A DNA stretch of 64,000 nt from Viscum album (GCA_963277665.1 OY728137.1:1175050670-1175114669); one strand, 5' to 3'. Positions 39,656-52,784 are shown, numbered from the stretch's first letter. Notes: a model not told the origin generated them from the sequence alone. Numbers and translations: made by a program.

Positions 39656-39660
39656 GAAAA
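39656..39660. repeat. target-site duplication GAAAA, right copy (copia 1)
   Basis: Follows the candidate LTR end AAGAACA and matches 31,526-31,530. Confidence 0.45.
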
Positions 39661-41387
39661 CCATAACTAATTAAATTTTTTAAGAAATATGGATATGATC
39701 TTCTGATTCTGGTACTACTCCATCCAAACACCAAAACATTCAATGTGAAGTGATTTATTAAGAATAAAAGAAAAAACAAAACATTTAGTAACTAGTTTTA
39801 TCACCATTATTTGAGTAACTGAAAAACTATATCCAACCAACATAGTTCTAATAGTAAACTAAGACAAATGATTTGATATAGTTCTTATGCATGATCTATT
39901 ACAATTTTAATGAACTATTTAATTCTATATTCATACTCCATTATCATAAGATTATAATATATCCATTTTAAGTCATATCTATCCTATAAGATTAAATGAT
40001 ATTCATTTTGTAAAAAAAATAAACATCAGGTGTACATATAATGTATATATACATTGATATGTAGTGGTATAAATTTGATATCATTATGGATGTGGTAGTT
40101 TTAGTTTACTAAAATTTTAATTTTAGATAATTTTGCTAATTATCAGCATCAAATGGTCAATTTTATCTAATTTAAATCTTAGAAATGAAATCTATAATGA
40201 AAATCATATAATATATTCTTAATAGTAAATTAACATTCAATTTTAGAAGTGTCGTAAACAATTCATAGTGACACTAAATTTAGGAATTTTTTTAACATAA
40301 CATTATCTCTTTAACACTATCGAGTGAATAAATTTGAAATAAATCAAAAACTAAATTCTATATGAGTAATTAAAATAGAATATACTATTTTTTGAAATAA
40401 TCTAATGAAAAATCAAACACTATATAAATATATAATGATTGAAAATTCTAATTTATTAAAGATCAAAGTAGGTAATTCATGATTATTTATTATTTTATGA
40501 TTTATTTTTTTACGAATATAAAAGAAAAGGATTTGATTATTAAATTAAAAACCATTAAATCTTAAAAATTATAATCACCGATAAAACCTATCGATAAGTA
40601 AAAATATAAGGTTGTTGTTTATTTATTTAAAAAAAATTATAAGAAGATTTCATATTCTAAGCCTCTTAGAAAGAGACTTATCATATAATATGAGTTTGAT
40701 AATAAGTGATATTTGAGAAAGATTATGTATGAATTTATGATGGATATAAAATGAAAATAAAATTAAAAAATTATCTTTTAGGATGTTTTCATATTTTATA
40801 AGGGTAAAGGTTATTATATGTACAGATAATAAAATGGTTTTTGATTGAGATATAATTGTTCTTAAAATAAATTTTAAAATAGTTGGTAAAAAAGATTTCA
40901 ATTTTATTACTTCAAAAGTAAATAGAGTTAATAAAAATAGAATTTTGGAGAGGTTGTAGTGATAATTCAAGTATATTATACTATAAACCATTAAATTAGT
41001 ACAAACATTTAAGAAGAGGTGGAGTTTTCTATAGAATAAATTCTAAATGTTTTAATTTGAATGTTATGTTTTCAAAGTTCTAAATTGTTTATATTAATGG
41101 AACAGAATCAATTTTTGAGATTCTTATTCAAATAATATTGACACTAAAGATGAATAAGTAAGAAAATATAAATATATATTATTTGTATCTATTAAATTTT
41201 ATCTTTTTGAAAGAATGTTTAATCTAAAAAGAATGATATTGAGGTTGAAACCTTTCATATCATGTGAGAAAGTTGGGGCTAATTGATCTCTGGTTTATGG
41301 AAGATTTATATGTGAGATACCTCAAATATTGTTCAATCTAGTTAAAATAAAACTAAAATGATTCCCCATGAATAACATTATATAGGA
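39661..41387 (-). other. CACTA body segment between the two copia insertions
   Basis: No domain recognised. A CACCGATAAAACCTATCGATAAG-like segment near 40,577 resembles the GATAAAACCTAT words of the CACTA subterminal repeats at 52,840, which supports membership in the CACTA. An open minus-strand stretch of 113 codons (40,650-40,991) is rich in I, L, F and K. It shows no motif and is probably by chance in AT-rich DNA. Confidence 0.35.
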
Positions 41388-42789
41388 TTCTTGTTCATAA
41401 TAATAATGATAAAGACACAAGAGGGGGGGAATTGTGTCCTTTTAAAAATATTGATAGAATTAAAACATCCCTCTTGATATTTAAATATGAGTAAGTATCC
41501 TAAAATAAAAAAAGGAACAAATAGAACATAATAATGTATAATAGTTTCTTACATAGAAATCCCCAAGTCCACTCTATCAATGCTCTCTTCACAAGCATAG
41601 TGATTTTCACTAGTAGGCCCTTTTTCTATGGACATCTACAACTGAGTGTGTGTAGTTGAAATCGCACAACAAGGAATTTATAATGACTTATAGTTGTTTT
41701 ATAGGGAACTAAAATATCCATGGATTTGTATGAGAAGATAACACTACATCATGATTGATAAGAAGCATCTAACACTTCAATAGAAAAATATAGATGTAGA
41801 TTATTGAATAATAAATTCATATCACACTTACAATATAAGATAAAATAAGAATAAGATATTTAAGGTTTCACAATCATTACTTTAAAGTAAAAATAAGTAG
41901 ATCAATCACTCAGTAAATGATAAACATTTATGTCTTCAAAGTGTATCTCATATAGTTGTTTCGAAAACCTATAAAAAATATTGACAATAGATATAACAAC
42001 AATGGAATGATTTTCAAACAATAAAAGATCAAAATATGTATTTCTATAAAGTTTAGATATCTAGTATATTATAAATGATGATATTCCTAAATTACTATGT
42101 AAAAAAGATACACCTATTGATATTTAACAAGAAACTTGTATTTCTTAAAGCCAAAAAAATCCTGAAAATCTGATTGATAAAATGTGATCATTTAAATTAA
42201 CACTCAGTGGAAATAAAAACATCTCTTGGAAATAGGGATAATTAAATAAATAGAACAAGTTCTTTTAAATAAGTATTTAAATGGATTTAAATATATATAA
42301 ACATTAAAAAATAGTTGTAGAAATCATGTAAATAATCCATAATTTAAATCTCATAGATGATTGGGTCAAACATAGGGTTTCACTACGTAGGGATAAAATT
42401 CAAAAGTTTAGATGACAACATATAGATGATTATAAACGTTGGGTTGATGAACCATACAATAAGTACTCAAATGTAAGGTATATAATAAAATAATGGTTCC
42501 CAGTCCTTTTATTTACTTCAATTATAGGGTTTGGAAATAATGTTCCTTACAAAATTAAGGTTCATGATCCATATGTTTACTTTAAATGTAGGGTTATAGA
42601 TAGTGATTCAAGACTTCTTTAAAACATCTAGAATACTTAATAAAATCAAACATCATCCAAATTAAAACTAAATTGATTTAAAACTAAATTTCAATTAAAT
42701 CAACTTCATTAGTAATAAAAATGTTTGGGTTTGTGATAATCAAAATAAAGGATAAATAATAAAATTATTAGGTCAATACATTCCCAAAA
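41388..42789 (-). mobile_element. left (3') LTR of copia 2
   Basis: Ends TCAATACATTCCCAAAA and is followed by the reversed PPT. On the minus strand the LTR start reads TTTTGGGAATGTATTGA, a decayed form of TGTTGGGAGTGTGTTGA in the partner. The left edge is uncertain by a few bases. Confidence 0.7.
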
Positions 42790-42800
42790 ATATCCCCCAT
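42790..42800 (-). other. polypurine tract of copia 2
   Basis: The minus strand reads ATGGGGGATAT directly before the LTR start, the purine run expected for the plus-strand primer. Confidence 0.65.
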
Positions 42801-43908
42801 TTAATGATAAAAACACCATATAGAAATCCATAAATAAAATAATTCTCCCTAACTAAACAATAATAAAAGTATTTTTTATTTTATTATTAGTTTTAAAAAA
42901 AATTATTTATCCAATGTTTTCCAAAAAAATAATGATGTTGTAACAATGGATTTGGGAAACTAGATTTCTCACAAAAAAATTGTGTGTTTCCAGATTTCTC
43001 AAAAAAATAAAAAAAATAATTTGTTTTCATATTGCTTCATCTTTTTTGATATCAAAAAAAAGTATAAAATGAATTGATACACATTCAAAATATTATAAGA
43101 CTCGTAGGGATCTTTATGCTTGTCTAATACAAAGTATTTAGAAGAATGAATAATTTTATACATAAAATAATATGAATTGTTGAATAGAGAATAAATATGA
43201 TAGAACATAGTGTGTTTTATTTAACATTTAATGATTACAAAGATATTTTGGTGTAGGTTTTTGAAAGACTGATTTGTGGGATGAGAAAAAGGATCGATCA
43301 TTTTTTATAGGTTAAGGGGTGAATCTTTACACTCGAAACTCTAAACTCTTTCACTTAATATGGCTAAAACACCTAAAAGCAGTTCTAATATCCTTTAAAT
43401 AACTTTATATTTTTTACCTCTTGAAGAAAAAAAAAAGTTTTTAACTAAAGGCTATTTAAAATCATTAAGATATGATTTAGAAATATCTTTACATATTATC
43501 TATGAAACTTGATAAAATAATCCATTTTTAAATGCATAATAATATTTTCTTGAGATTGAATATTCCTGTAGACTTCGATATTGTGCTTGATGGTTTTCAA
43601 AATCTATTTTTGAAATAAATGAGTTTCTCATCACTTCAAAATATGTTCTTGATATTTTAATTTATTCATCCATCCACACTAGTTCTCCTTTTGAATGATT
43701 ATACTCAGTTAACAATTATATAGCACTGAAAGAAGAATGATTTCTACAGAATACGTCATCATAATTAGATAAGGTTTTCTAAGAAATTTCAGTTTTCATT
43801 ACACCTTTAGCCATTCGATGTGATTGAACTGTCAGTTCATTAAAACTAAGAATTTATGTTCATTTTCTAGAATACATTTCTAAGGAATACTCAAATAAAT
43901 AAATTGAA
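42801..43908 (-). other. 3' interior of copia 2, no domain recognised
   Basis: About 1.1 kb between the PPT and the nested gypsy. The minus strand is open in short pieces only. I do not recognise RNase H or an envelope-like segment. Confidence 0.35.
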
Positions 43909-44428
43909 TGTTATTATCATCCCTGGCCCAATTAGACACGTGAATAGTGCTTTCGGTCTGGGTTCCACTGGCCTTAGGTGCACCGTCCCAAATTCCAAAT
44001 GCTATTAACTAGAATAAAGGGTGTAAAGAGGGAAAAGTGGGAAGGTTATACCCTCAATGAAATATATAGTAATGGTCTAAATATATATAGATAATATGTA
44101 GTAGAAAAGAAGACTCATCAGACTATAACCAGAACCACTAAAGGTAGAAGCACATCCAGTATTAGAAAAATAGTCGAATCAATCTATAACTTTAGTGGTG
44201 GAAATAAATAAATATAAAAATATAAAACCTGTAACTACTAAAACAAAACATGCATCGAATATGATTCATACAAAAAACACCCAAAAAGGGTCACTAATAG
44301 CTGACAAAAGTAGCTACAAGCATCTAAGCATGATGATATATATAAGGAAAACCAAAACAGAAACACCCAATAAGGAAAGAGCTTAAGGTATCATGCTAAC
44401 ATTCATGCCAAAAAACTACCATGATCAG
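43909..44428 (-). mobile_element. partial 3' LTR of the nested gypsy
   Basis: Homologous to 45,792-46,305: TTCCACTGGCCTTAGGTGCACC, the AGGGTGTAAA and GGAAGGTTATACCCTCAA words, GAAAAGAAGACTCATCA, TACTAAAACAAAACATG and CATGCCAAA occur in the same order. Similarity stops near 44,428 at GATC. Confidence 0.8.
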
Positions 44429-44429
44429 A

Positions 44430-44953
44430 CATTTCACCTTATTAAAGGATTAATAACTCTCGAGCTCTCTCTTCCCTCCACATCTATAGAAATAAGTTCT
44501 TAAAGAACCTGGATTCAAAGTCCTTCTAGGACAGTCCCTCATTTTTTCCTACCTACACCTACATATCCCACCAGCGCTTAGCTGGTCCTCTTAGTATATA
44601 GGTTTCTAGTTTCAGCTTCCACCCTGGAGTCATCTCTAACTACATGAAGATAATTTTCATTAACCCTCACCCTAAAATAGTGGTGGTTTCTATGAATGGA
44701 ACTCCTGAGTAAGGCATTCCATAGAAGGATATACTTTCTAAGAACTTCTGTTGATCCCCCAGATCACACGTGCCATGCTCAATCTAAGTTGCTCATTGAG
44801 CCACGACCCAAATGCTGTCAGCTCTGGAAGCTGCCCCACCGACACTAAAACTGGTACCTGAGACTGATCTTGTACCAACTCTACCTAACCCTTAGAGGTC
44901 TCAACCTGCTCATGCTCAAGAGGCACCCTATCCTCGCCTACCTTATGCTCCAT
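44430..44953 (-). pseudogene. gag remnant of the nested gypsy
   Basis: The minus-strand reading starts with a possible ATG at 44,953 and reaches MTPGWKLKLETYILRGPAK followed by RWWD (about 44,620-44,565), then KDFESRFFKNLF (about 44,530-44,495) and WREERARELLIL (about 44,480-44,445), ending with GEMS at the deletion junction. These are the capsid landmarks of Ty3/gypsy gag (Retrotrans_gag). Several stop codons interrupt the frame. The zinc knuckle and all pol domains are absent because of the deletion. Confidence 0.7.
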
Positions 44954-45778
44954 CCAATCCATCAAGGTACAAACCCACCAAATTCCATCAACATGGTCAA
45001 AACAACCCAGATAATATATATATATATAACATAGATAGGGAAGGTAGTGATTGGTAGTTTGTCCTCACTAGCCTAACCCTTTCTTATCGCAACCATTCCT
45101 CATGGCATACCTACCTCATGGCCTCATTACTATCCCTCAATATAGCCAAGTATCAAGTATTCCCCAGGCCATTCCCGTCTTGACAACAAATGTTTCCTCA
45201 ATCTGATAACCACATCACCTAACCTGGTGATCAAAATCACCACATACCATCGTATATTCCTTCTCTTTTATGATCCAATCCCATTTCACATGTAAAAAAA
45301 TTGATTCATAGGCACATGAATATGGTTATCACACATCACATAAAATCTCTATAACAGTCACACATGAATTTATTTATTAAAAATCTTATCATGTGCATAA
45401 CAAAAGCATAACCAAGCATAGAAAAATATACCTTTCCTTCCTAGGCCAAGTTTTGAAGTCTGATTCCTTGCCATACAAATCCAAGGTTCACAAGACATAA
45501 CATTTAACAATTTACATCCAAGAATACCACTCAAGGTGTAAATCAAATAAACTGTTAGATGAGAAAAATGAAATAGTAATTCCCACCCCTAGAAACATGA
45601 TTTTTCCTCATATATGGGGCTATATGCACCCAATCACAAGTTATTAACCTAGTCCTAGATAAAATCCTAATATTTATTCTACCAAAACCCAAATAGTAAG
45701 ACCAGTAGAATAGAAAAGGACATCTCAATCTCATTAGTATCCAACTGAACACTGCTACTAAATCACAGTCAAGAATTT
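44954..45778 (-). other. gag leader of the nested gypsy, non-coding
   Basis: This stretch between PBS and the candidate gag start holds no recognised motif. It contains a short TA repeat at 45,010-45,027. A minus-strand open stretch at 45,555-45,752 begins next to the PBS and is probably fortuitous. Confidence 0.5.
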
Positions 45779-45790
45779 CTCAGATACCAT
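45779..45790 (-). other. primer-binding site of the nested gypsy
   Basis: The minus strand reads ATGGTATCTGAG next to the LTR end. It differs by one base from the TGGTATCAGAG expected for an initiator methionine tRNA primer. Confidence 0.75.
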
Positions 45791-45791
45791 T

Positions 45792-48675
45792 TGTAGGATC
45801 CCTAGCCCAATTATCCACCTGAATAATGCTTTCCGACCGGGTTCCACTGGCCTTAGGTGCACCTTCCCAAACACCAAAGACTAAAGACTGGTAGTGAGGG
45901 TGTAAAAAAAGAAAAGTGGAAAGGTTATACCCTCAAGGAATGATATAGTAATGGTATGAGTATATATAGATAACATACAGTGGAAAAGAAGACTCATCAA
46001 ACTCGAACCAGACCCACCAAAGGAAAAATAAAATTCAATATCAAATAAATAGTGGAACCAATATATAACATATGTAGTGTAAATAAATAAACATCCAAAC
46101 ATACCATTTGTAGGTACTAAAACAAAACATGAATCCAATATGAGTCATACAACACAAAACCAAATAATTGTCACCAATGGATGACCACAATAGATACATA
46201 CATATAAGCATGCTGATATAAATAAGTAAAACCTAAACAAAAACATTAACTGAGGCAAGAATCAAGGTCTCATGCAAACATCCATGCCAAATAGCCACTA
46301 TGATCCAACTCCTAAGGCCAAACCTTTACGTGAATGCAATAATATAAAGTATACATATGTCCAGAAGGACTCGTGAAGGGTTTGAGAATGTTTCTTAGTA
46401 GGGTACCACCCATGTATGCATACCCAACACAAGTGTTTAAGAAGTTGTGAAATATAATAAATAAAACATCACAAGTGTGAAATAAACATGGACTTATTTC
46501 ATGATAAATAATCACTAGAAAGCCATCACCTACCTCAGACAATGTAGGAATCACTAAAGAGGAGAGGATCCTCAGCCCATGGCCCAAGGTATCCCCTCGT
46601 GTTAGTAGCCTAAGTGAACACATAGGTTCCACCTCCAAATAAGTAACCTACAAAATTGTTCCTTATGAAACCTCATGTCTCAAAAAAATCATTGATGTCC
46701 CAAAGGAATTTCCAAGAAAAAAGTAACCCTAGTCCCTTAGACCCCTACTCGAAAGCACCCTCCATCTCATAGCCCGACATTCGGAGGAAAATCAAAGTTT
46801 TTTCTCAAATGAAAATCATTTTTGGCTCCTATCATGACATACTGAGGAACAATGATCTTATTCCTACCAAAAATATTCCAAACGAAACAGCCTCAATACA
46901 AACAGCCTCATCCCCCAACTGATACCCTTAACACTATCATCTAAAGGCTCCTCACCTTCCCTGTGACATTCTATGTCAAGCACCCCCAATACAAATTTTG
47001 AAACTGTGATACAAGGGGCCTCTACCCACATGATTGGTCAAAACCACCTCATCACTTAGTCAACTTGTGTGCACATGACTCCAAGTGGATCTTTGTCCAT
47101 TGTGGGTGAGAGGAAATCACTAAACATAGTCCCTGAGCCACAACCAACTGGCACCTCATACCCCTGTGACCATGTTTCTCAAGTCTTAAGTCCATGTCAT
47201 CCAATATCAAACAAGCCTCACTCATAACTTCACAGCCTCTCCGCCTCAAACTGACATCCATGAAACTCAATCCTATTATCAACATCACTAAAATATATCC
47301 ATACCAAGACCAACTAGATGACCACATCACCTCAATCTCGATGTCTATGCCACCTCAATCCCTTAGGCTGAGCTTGTCACGAACCAATGAATCACAACAA
47401 TATTTCACAAGAAAAAACATATATAGAGAATTTACTTCACTTTAAATAAAAAATTATATTGAAAAAATTAATTAAATTTAGTTAAATTAAACAATTATAC
47501 TTAAATACACAATCCAATTTAAATAGATAATAAATTCAACGTAATTGAATTGTAGAATTACGATTAAACAACAACTCGAATCAAACCAAGAATTCACCCT
47601 AGCCTAACAACCCAAGGTGATCAAAGGACTCTAAGATGGCCTCATGTGCACAAATATGGATAGGTAATTAAAAAGGTATCACATAAGATAATATGATTAA
47701 TTTAATATAAATAATTTAAATTAAAAAGAGTCTCTCTTGAATTCCCAAAGACGCGCTAAAATATGTGCCCCAAAAATGACCATGAAAACAAAAATAAAGG
47801 TATGAACAACCCACCGTGGAATCATATATGTATCCACATGTGGTATAATCCTCTAAATCAATTTTTTTTGGAAGAAAATAGAGTTTCCATTAAATTCACA
47901 GAAAATAGTGCAAAATCCTCAAACTTATTTTGCACTCCATAAGGTGAGATAAAGGAGGTAAAGAAGCATGGGTGTGGGAAGACTTACTAATATGATTCTA
48001 ATGCACTTGATGGATTAAATAATGGAGAACTGACAAAGGTGGGAGATAAATCCTTAGGGGAGGAAGAAAGTGGTGCCTCCAACTATTGTTTGTGCGACCA
48101 TGATGGAGAAAAAGAGGAGGAAAAAGAGGAAATAAAGGGAGGTAAAAAAACATTACTTTTTACTCTTTAATAGGATACATGGTTATCTCACGTGAATTCC
48201 CAAATTGGGTGGAAACCATATGGGATAAAGTTCATGGGTACTGCCTAAGTTACACTACCTGTGCAGATTTCTTCATGGTTGGACATAATTGTTTGTAAAC
48301 CATGTGGAAGCCCTCTATAAAAACTACAGACATGGTTGCACGACTATGAATTAAACACACAGAGCTTCCCCAAAACTATGCTCAGTATAAAAATAGGTTA
48401 CTTGGTAAGTTGTAAGAGTCTGCACAGTATGCCTCAAATTGTGCGTCTTGACCTACTACTCCAAAACTTGGCATTCGGGCCTCTAACGCACCTGAAACCC
48501 ATCCAAACACCCAACACTTTAGATAAACCTCTAAATACATACAAAAACATGATACTGGATTGAGGAAACTATCAAAATTATTTTCCAATGATCAAAAAGG
48601 AAATTGGAATACCCACAAATTCAAGAATGAAAATGGCAGATTTTTCGACCTGCTTTGAGTACTCAGGACATTACA
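45792..48675 (-). mobile_element. 5' LTR of the nested gypsy, 2,884 bp
   Basis: On + it runs from TGTAGGATCCC to GGACATTACA, giving TG...CA ends. The PBS lies immediately left and copia 2 sequence resumes at the right. Open stretches of 60-108 codons on both strands (for example 46,312-46,638 and 47,052-47,330) are LTR shadows without motifs. Confidence 0.75.
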
Positions 48676-49640
48676 ATATTCTCTAAACAGATCATTCAAA
48701 GTACTAGAAAGATAAATTCAATACTTAAATATTTATTTTAACTCTTCCTCGTTGACACAATCTGAATAAATATTGAAAAACATACATTCTAAACCTTGAA
48801 ATATTATAATTTGAGGTAGATAATTTTCTAACCTAGAGAGGTTTAGTCTATTTGTACCACTTGAACTGGCTTGATTAGAGGTCTCTAAATTTGACATATA
48901 AAGTGAGAAATATGAAGGTTTTGAGTGGGTTAGAGAGAAATAAATTATAGTAGTTCAAAAGAAGAATAATATTGAAGGGTTTTATTCTAACGCTTCTCAG
49001 ACGATGTTTCGGTTTCTTAAGCCAAAATTTTAATTTAATCATTTTGGATTTTACAAATGAAAATACAATTTTCCATAAGAAATTTCACATAATAAAAAAT
49101 TTAAATAAGTTTAAATAATAAAATATAATTTTAAAAAAAATATTTTAATATATAAATTTATCACATTCAATTAGAAAATATGGTTTCAAGAATAATATAT
49201 TATAAAATCATAAGGAGTATATGTGATGTTATCAAAATAATTAGATGAGGTAATTTATCTCATAAGATAATAGAGAAAATAACATTGTTTAATAGTTTAA
49301 GAAAAGTAATACTAAAATGTATAGGGACTAATATTAAAAAAATCTAAAAACATTTCTCCCCCTAGATAATTTTTTTTGTGAATTTAGATCAGTTATGGAA
49401 ATGAGATACTTCCTAGATTTTAACAAGTCTAAATTTTAAGGATCTTTATTTTCAAATTAAAAACTACTTCAGAGATGGTGAATATTTATCCAATGAAAGA
49501 ATAATAAATATAAGAAATATTAATTTTTGAAATAGAAACTTGATGATATAAAAATTTATCCCTATGGCGCATACCTATAAAATATAAAAATACTTGTGAA
49601 TTTGGGTACCCATATGCTTTTGGTTATGATAGTGTGAGAA
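48676..49640 (-). other. copia 2 interior downstream of gag, possible protease linker
   Basis: Very AT-rich. A weak minus-strand segment YGYPNSQVFLYFIG followed by MRHRDKF (about 49,615-49,545) could be the region before the protease, but the active site is not found. Confidence 0.3.
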
Positions 49641-51110
49641 ACTAAATATTTAGGTATCCATATTTTTTTTTAGAAAATGTTTCATAAATATATTTAAATA
49701 AATATTTTGAATAATGAACATTATTAACACCATAGAATTGAGGATTTCTAAAATAGTAGTTATTAGTATAATTTCCATTAATACCACAATGAAAACATTT
49801 TAAATTAGATATAATTTTTCTCTTTAAAACAAGAAAAAAATAATTCCTATATAACTTAGTTTTTTCTCCATTACTACCAAAACCACCCTTGAATTTTTTA
49901 TTAGCTTTATTTTCATAAATAATTTGATTCAAATAATTTTCCCCCTTGATAAGAATACTAGAATCCTTCTTTAAGGTATCAATTCCGTATAATAATTCCT
50001 TAATTTTATTTTCATGTAAAGAACGTAAATTTTTTGAAGGATTAGAACATAAATCTTTAATTTTTTTAAAAAAAATCTTCTTCATTAGAAATAGAATCAT
50101 AATATTTTATAATTTTTCTATGCTATTTATTTAAATATTCAAATTTATCTTAAAGCATAAAAAAATATTTATTATGATAATTATAAGAAAGTATTTAAAA
50201 ATTAGAATTTTGAGATTAAAAATATTGTAATTCATCTTCATGATCCATAAGATGTTGATTTACCTTTTGATTTTCATGATTGGCTTTAATGTTTGTAGTG
50301 GATTCATTACTTGAATCATTAGAAGCATTCCAAGTAGATTTCATGACTTTCTTTCCTTTTCGTTTATAATTGGATTTCATTTAAAAGCTAAGTATAGGAT
50401 AATCAGGAATTATATAACTTTTCTTCCTGTAATCATAAAATCTGAATATTTTTATTTATTCTTCTTTAACTTATCATTTCTCGATTTATACAACATTCCA
50501 AATTTATTAGAAAGGTCTCATAGATCAATGACTGAACCTGAATGACTTGAATCAGAATCATAATATCCATTCATCAAAACATTGAGTGAAATATTTTCCT
50601 TTTGGATAGGAATATGCTTTTCATATTCTTATGGCATCTCATCATTGTACATCATTAGGGTGTCAATCAATTATTTCATCTTTAAATATATAATTGGGGT
50701 GGATTGATTAACAGAAATAGATTTTTCATTCCACTTAGAAGGTAAAACTTTAAGTACATTTAATTACTGATCTAAATCAATAATTGGAGTTACCAAGGGA
50801 GCAACGTAATTGATAACATCTTTCAATCTCTCATTCATCTGAGTGATTCTTTTATATTCTTACATCCTTAAAGTATAAAATTTTATTCTTGTAGTGTTGT
50901 ACCGTAGTTGTCGAACATTATCAGTTCCTTCATAGGAAACTGTAATAGCCTACCACATCTCATATGTAGTAGCACACTATCAAACTTGATTGAATCCATC
51001 AGTTCATAATCCATGAACAATAGCATTCATAGCTCTTAAATTAGGATAAAAATAAATATCTTGACAAGTATCCCACCTCTCTAGTTCCTCTTTACGATCA
51101 TCCATTGTAT
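49641..51110 (-). pseudogene. copia 2 gag
   Basis: From a candidate ATG near 51,105 the minus strand gives KEELERWDTCQDI, then LRAMNAIVHGL, TYEMW, VSYEGTDNVRQLRYNTTRIKF, QMNERLKDVINYV, VLKVLPSKWNEKSIS and TLMMYNDEM, in the order of the copia gag core (Retrotran_gag/UBN2 type). A later 152-codon open stretch (50,100-49,642) ends with CFHCGINGNYTNNYYFR, a zinc knuckle in which the histidine and last cysteine positions are changed. About eight stops and one or two frame changes make it a pseudogene. It would have formed the particle shell in the cytoplasm. Confidence 0.75.
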
Positions 51111-51175
51111 TTTTTCTTAGTCCAGATTTATAAATCATATTTGTTAAATATAAATGAAATATCTACTAGATCTCA

Positions 51176-51190
51176 GCCTTTGATATTTAT
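51176..51190 (-). other. primer-binding site of copia 2, decayed
   Basis: The minus strand reads AAATAAATATCAAAGG beside the right LTR, where TTGGTATCAAAGG is expected. ATCAAAGG is intact and the TTGG part has changed to A/T bases. Confidence 0.5.
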
Positions 51191-52467
51191 TTTTAGGTTA
51201 GAATAAAAATAAAAATTACATAAGAGGTAGGTGAATTGAGTCCTTTAGAAATCTTGGAAAAAATAAAATGCCCATATTGATATGAAGTGATCATTTAATT
51301 CTCTGTTAAATATAAGTAATCATAAAAAAATAAATAAAGAAAAGAATAACACACAATGATGTATAGTGGTTCAGGGAATAGAAAACCCCTAGTCCACCCC
51401 CACCAATTCTCGCTCCATAATATTGATAATTTTAACTAGTAGATCTTTTTTTAGGGACCACTACAACTATGTACAGGCAGCTGAATATCATGTCCATCTG
51501 ATAGTCACAACACCAACTGACATATGAAGAAGTTCTTCAAAGTTGCATAGGGTTTCCTTTTTATTAAATAGTCATAGATAAATCAGAAAGCATATGATAA
51601 ACAAATATGTCTCCAAAGTGTAGTTCAAATATTTTTTTCGACAAAATGTAGAAAAGTATTGACAATGAATACAATAGAAGTAGCACAGTGATCAAAAAAT
51701 ATTAAAACATGTATGTATCCAAAGTGTACCTCTCCAATATATTAGTGATAATGTTTCAAATAAATCATTATGTATGAAAGATAAACCTATTGGTATTTAA
51801 TAATAAGATATCATTTCTACAAGTCAAAAATATCTTAACAATATTCTTAATAAAATAAGATTATTTAAATTTAAATACTCAGTGAAAATCGTAACTTCCC
51901 TTATAAGTAAGAAAAATTTAATCCATTGAACCAGAACCTTGGAATCAATCATTAAATATATTTAAAGATGTATAAACTTGGAAAAAATGGCTTCATAAAT
52001 CAGAAAAGTAGTCTATAATTGAAATCTCATAGATGATTGGGTTAAACGTAACATTTCACTTCATAGGGATAGACTTTAAAAGTTTAGTTGACAATGTACA
52101 GATGATTCCAAAATTTGGGTTGATAAACTATACATTATGTACTCAAATGTAGGGTAGATGATAAAATAATGGTTCTTAATCTTTTTGTTTACTTCAAATA
52201 TAGGGTTCCAAAAGTAGTGCTCCATACAAATGTAGGATTCTTGATCCATATGTTTACTTTAAACATAGGGTTATGAAGAGTAATTCCAAACTTCTTTGAA
52301 ATGTACAAAATACTTAAGAAAATTAATCATCAGCCGAATTAAAACGAAAGTGACGTAAACCTGAAATTCACTCAAATTAATTTCATAAGTAACACAGATG
52401 TGGGTATCTGTGAGAATCAAAATCAATGAAAATTTACTACAATTATTGGATCAACACACTCCCAACA
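51191..52467 (-). mobile_element. right (5') LTR of copia 2
   Basis: Partner of 41,388-42,789. Its + strand end is ATCAACACACTCCCAACA, so on the minus strand the LTR begins TGTTGGGAGTGTGTTGAT, a typical copia start. CACTA sequence resumes directly after it. Confidence 0.72.
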
Positions 52468-52472
52468 AAGGA

Positions 52473-52780
52473 GATAACATTATTGGCATGATGGTGGGAA
52501 GCATGAGGTGTTGCAGATCAATGGGTCTCGATCCTCTATGAGTTAAACTGATCACACAACACACCTAAACCCTTTAGAAAATTAAAAACACACAAAAATG
52601 AAAATTGACTAAAAAGGAATAGAAATAATAACATACCTTAGGTTTTGAGAGAGTTGATTCTTATGATAAGTGCAAGGGGGAGCGGCATGAAAGGTTCAGT
52701 TCTATGAAATCTTGAATAACACAAGCAATAGGTTTCTCAATTAGGGTTATATTTAAAATAATCAAAGGGTTTTATGAGAT
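52473..52780 (-). other. CACTA 5' leader region
   Basis: Lies between copia 2 and the right subterminal repeats. On the minus strand it would be the transcript leader of the CACTA genes. No motif supports a start site or splice site beyond a plausible AG/GT context, so only its position is meaningful. Confidence 0.35.
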
Positions 52781-52784
52781 ATTT

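Larger units (their letters stand above)
43909..48675 (-). mobile_element. truncated Ty3/gypsy derivative nested in copia 2
   Basis: The right part is a 2.9-kb LTR that on the minus strand runs from TGTAATGTCCTGAGTACTC to GGATCCTACA. A PBS and a gag fragment follow. The left end (43,909-44,428) repeats the last 0.5 kb of the same LTR, with GGTTCCACTGGCCTTAGGTG shared exactly. So gag is joined straight to the tail of the 3' LTR, and everything from mid-gag through pol to most of the 3' LTR has been deleted. The element is less AT-rich than its surroundings and so is younger than the copia host. Confidence 0.75.
41388..52467 (-). mobile_element. Ty1/copia retrotransposon 2, gag-only remnant, with a nested gypsy
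   Basis: LTR copies at 41,388-42,789 and 51,191-52,467 share many words in order: the GAGGGGG/GAGGTAG run followed by TGAATTG/TGTCC, CCCCTAGTCCAC-type (41,566 versus 51,387), TGATTGGGTxAAAC (42,359 versus 52,034), TACTCAAATGTA (42,464 versus 52,140) and the end TCAATACATTCCC versus TCAACACACTCCC. PPT and PBS on the minus strand fix orientation. The interior has gag near the PBS but integrase and RT are not found. A gypsy derivative occupies 43,909-48,675. Flanks TAGGA (41,383) and AAGGA (52,468) differ by one base. Confidence 0.7.

Noticed and set aside
40650..40991. 113-codon open frame on the minus strand
   Set aside because: Composition is almost only I, L, K, F, S and T as expected from AT-rich DNA. 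No motif, signal or partner copy supports a gene.
46312..47445. Open frames of 83-108 codons in the nested gypsy
   Set aside because: All lie inside the LTR, on both strands, without motifs.
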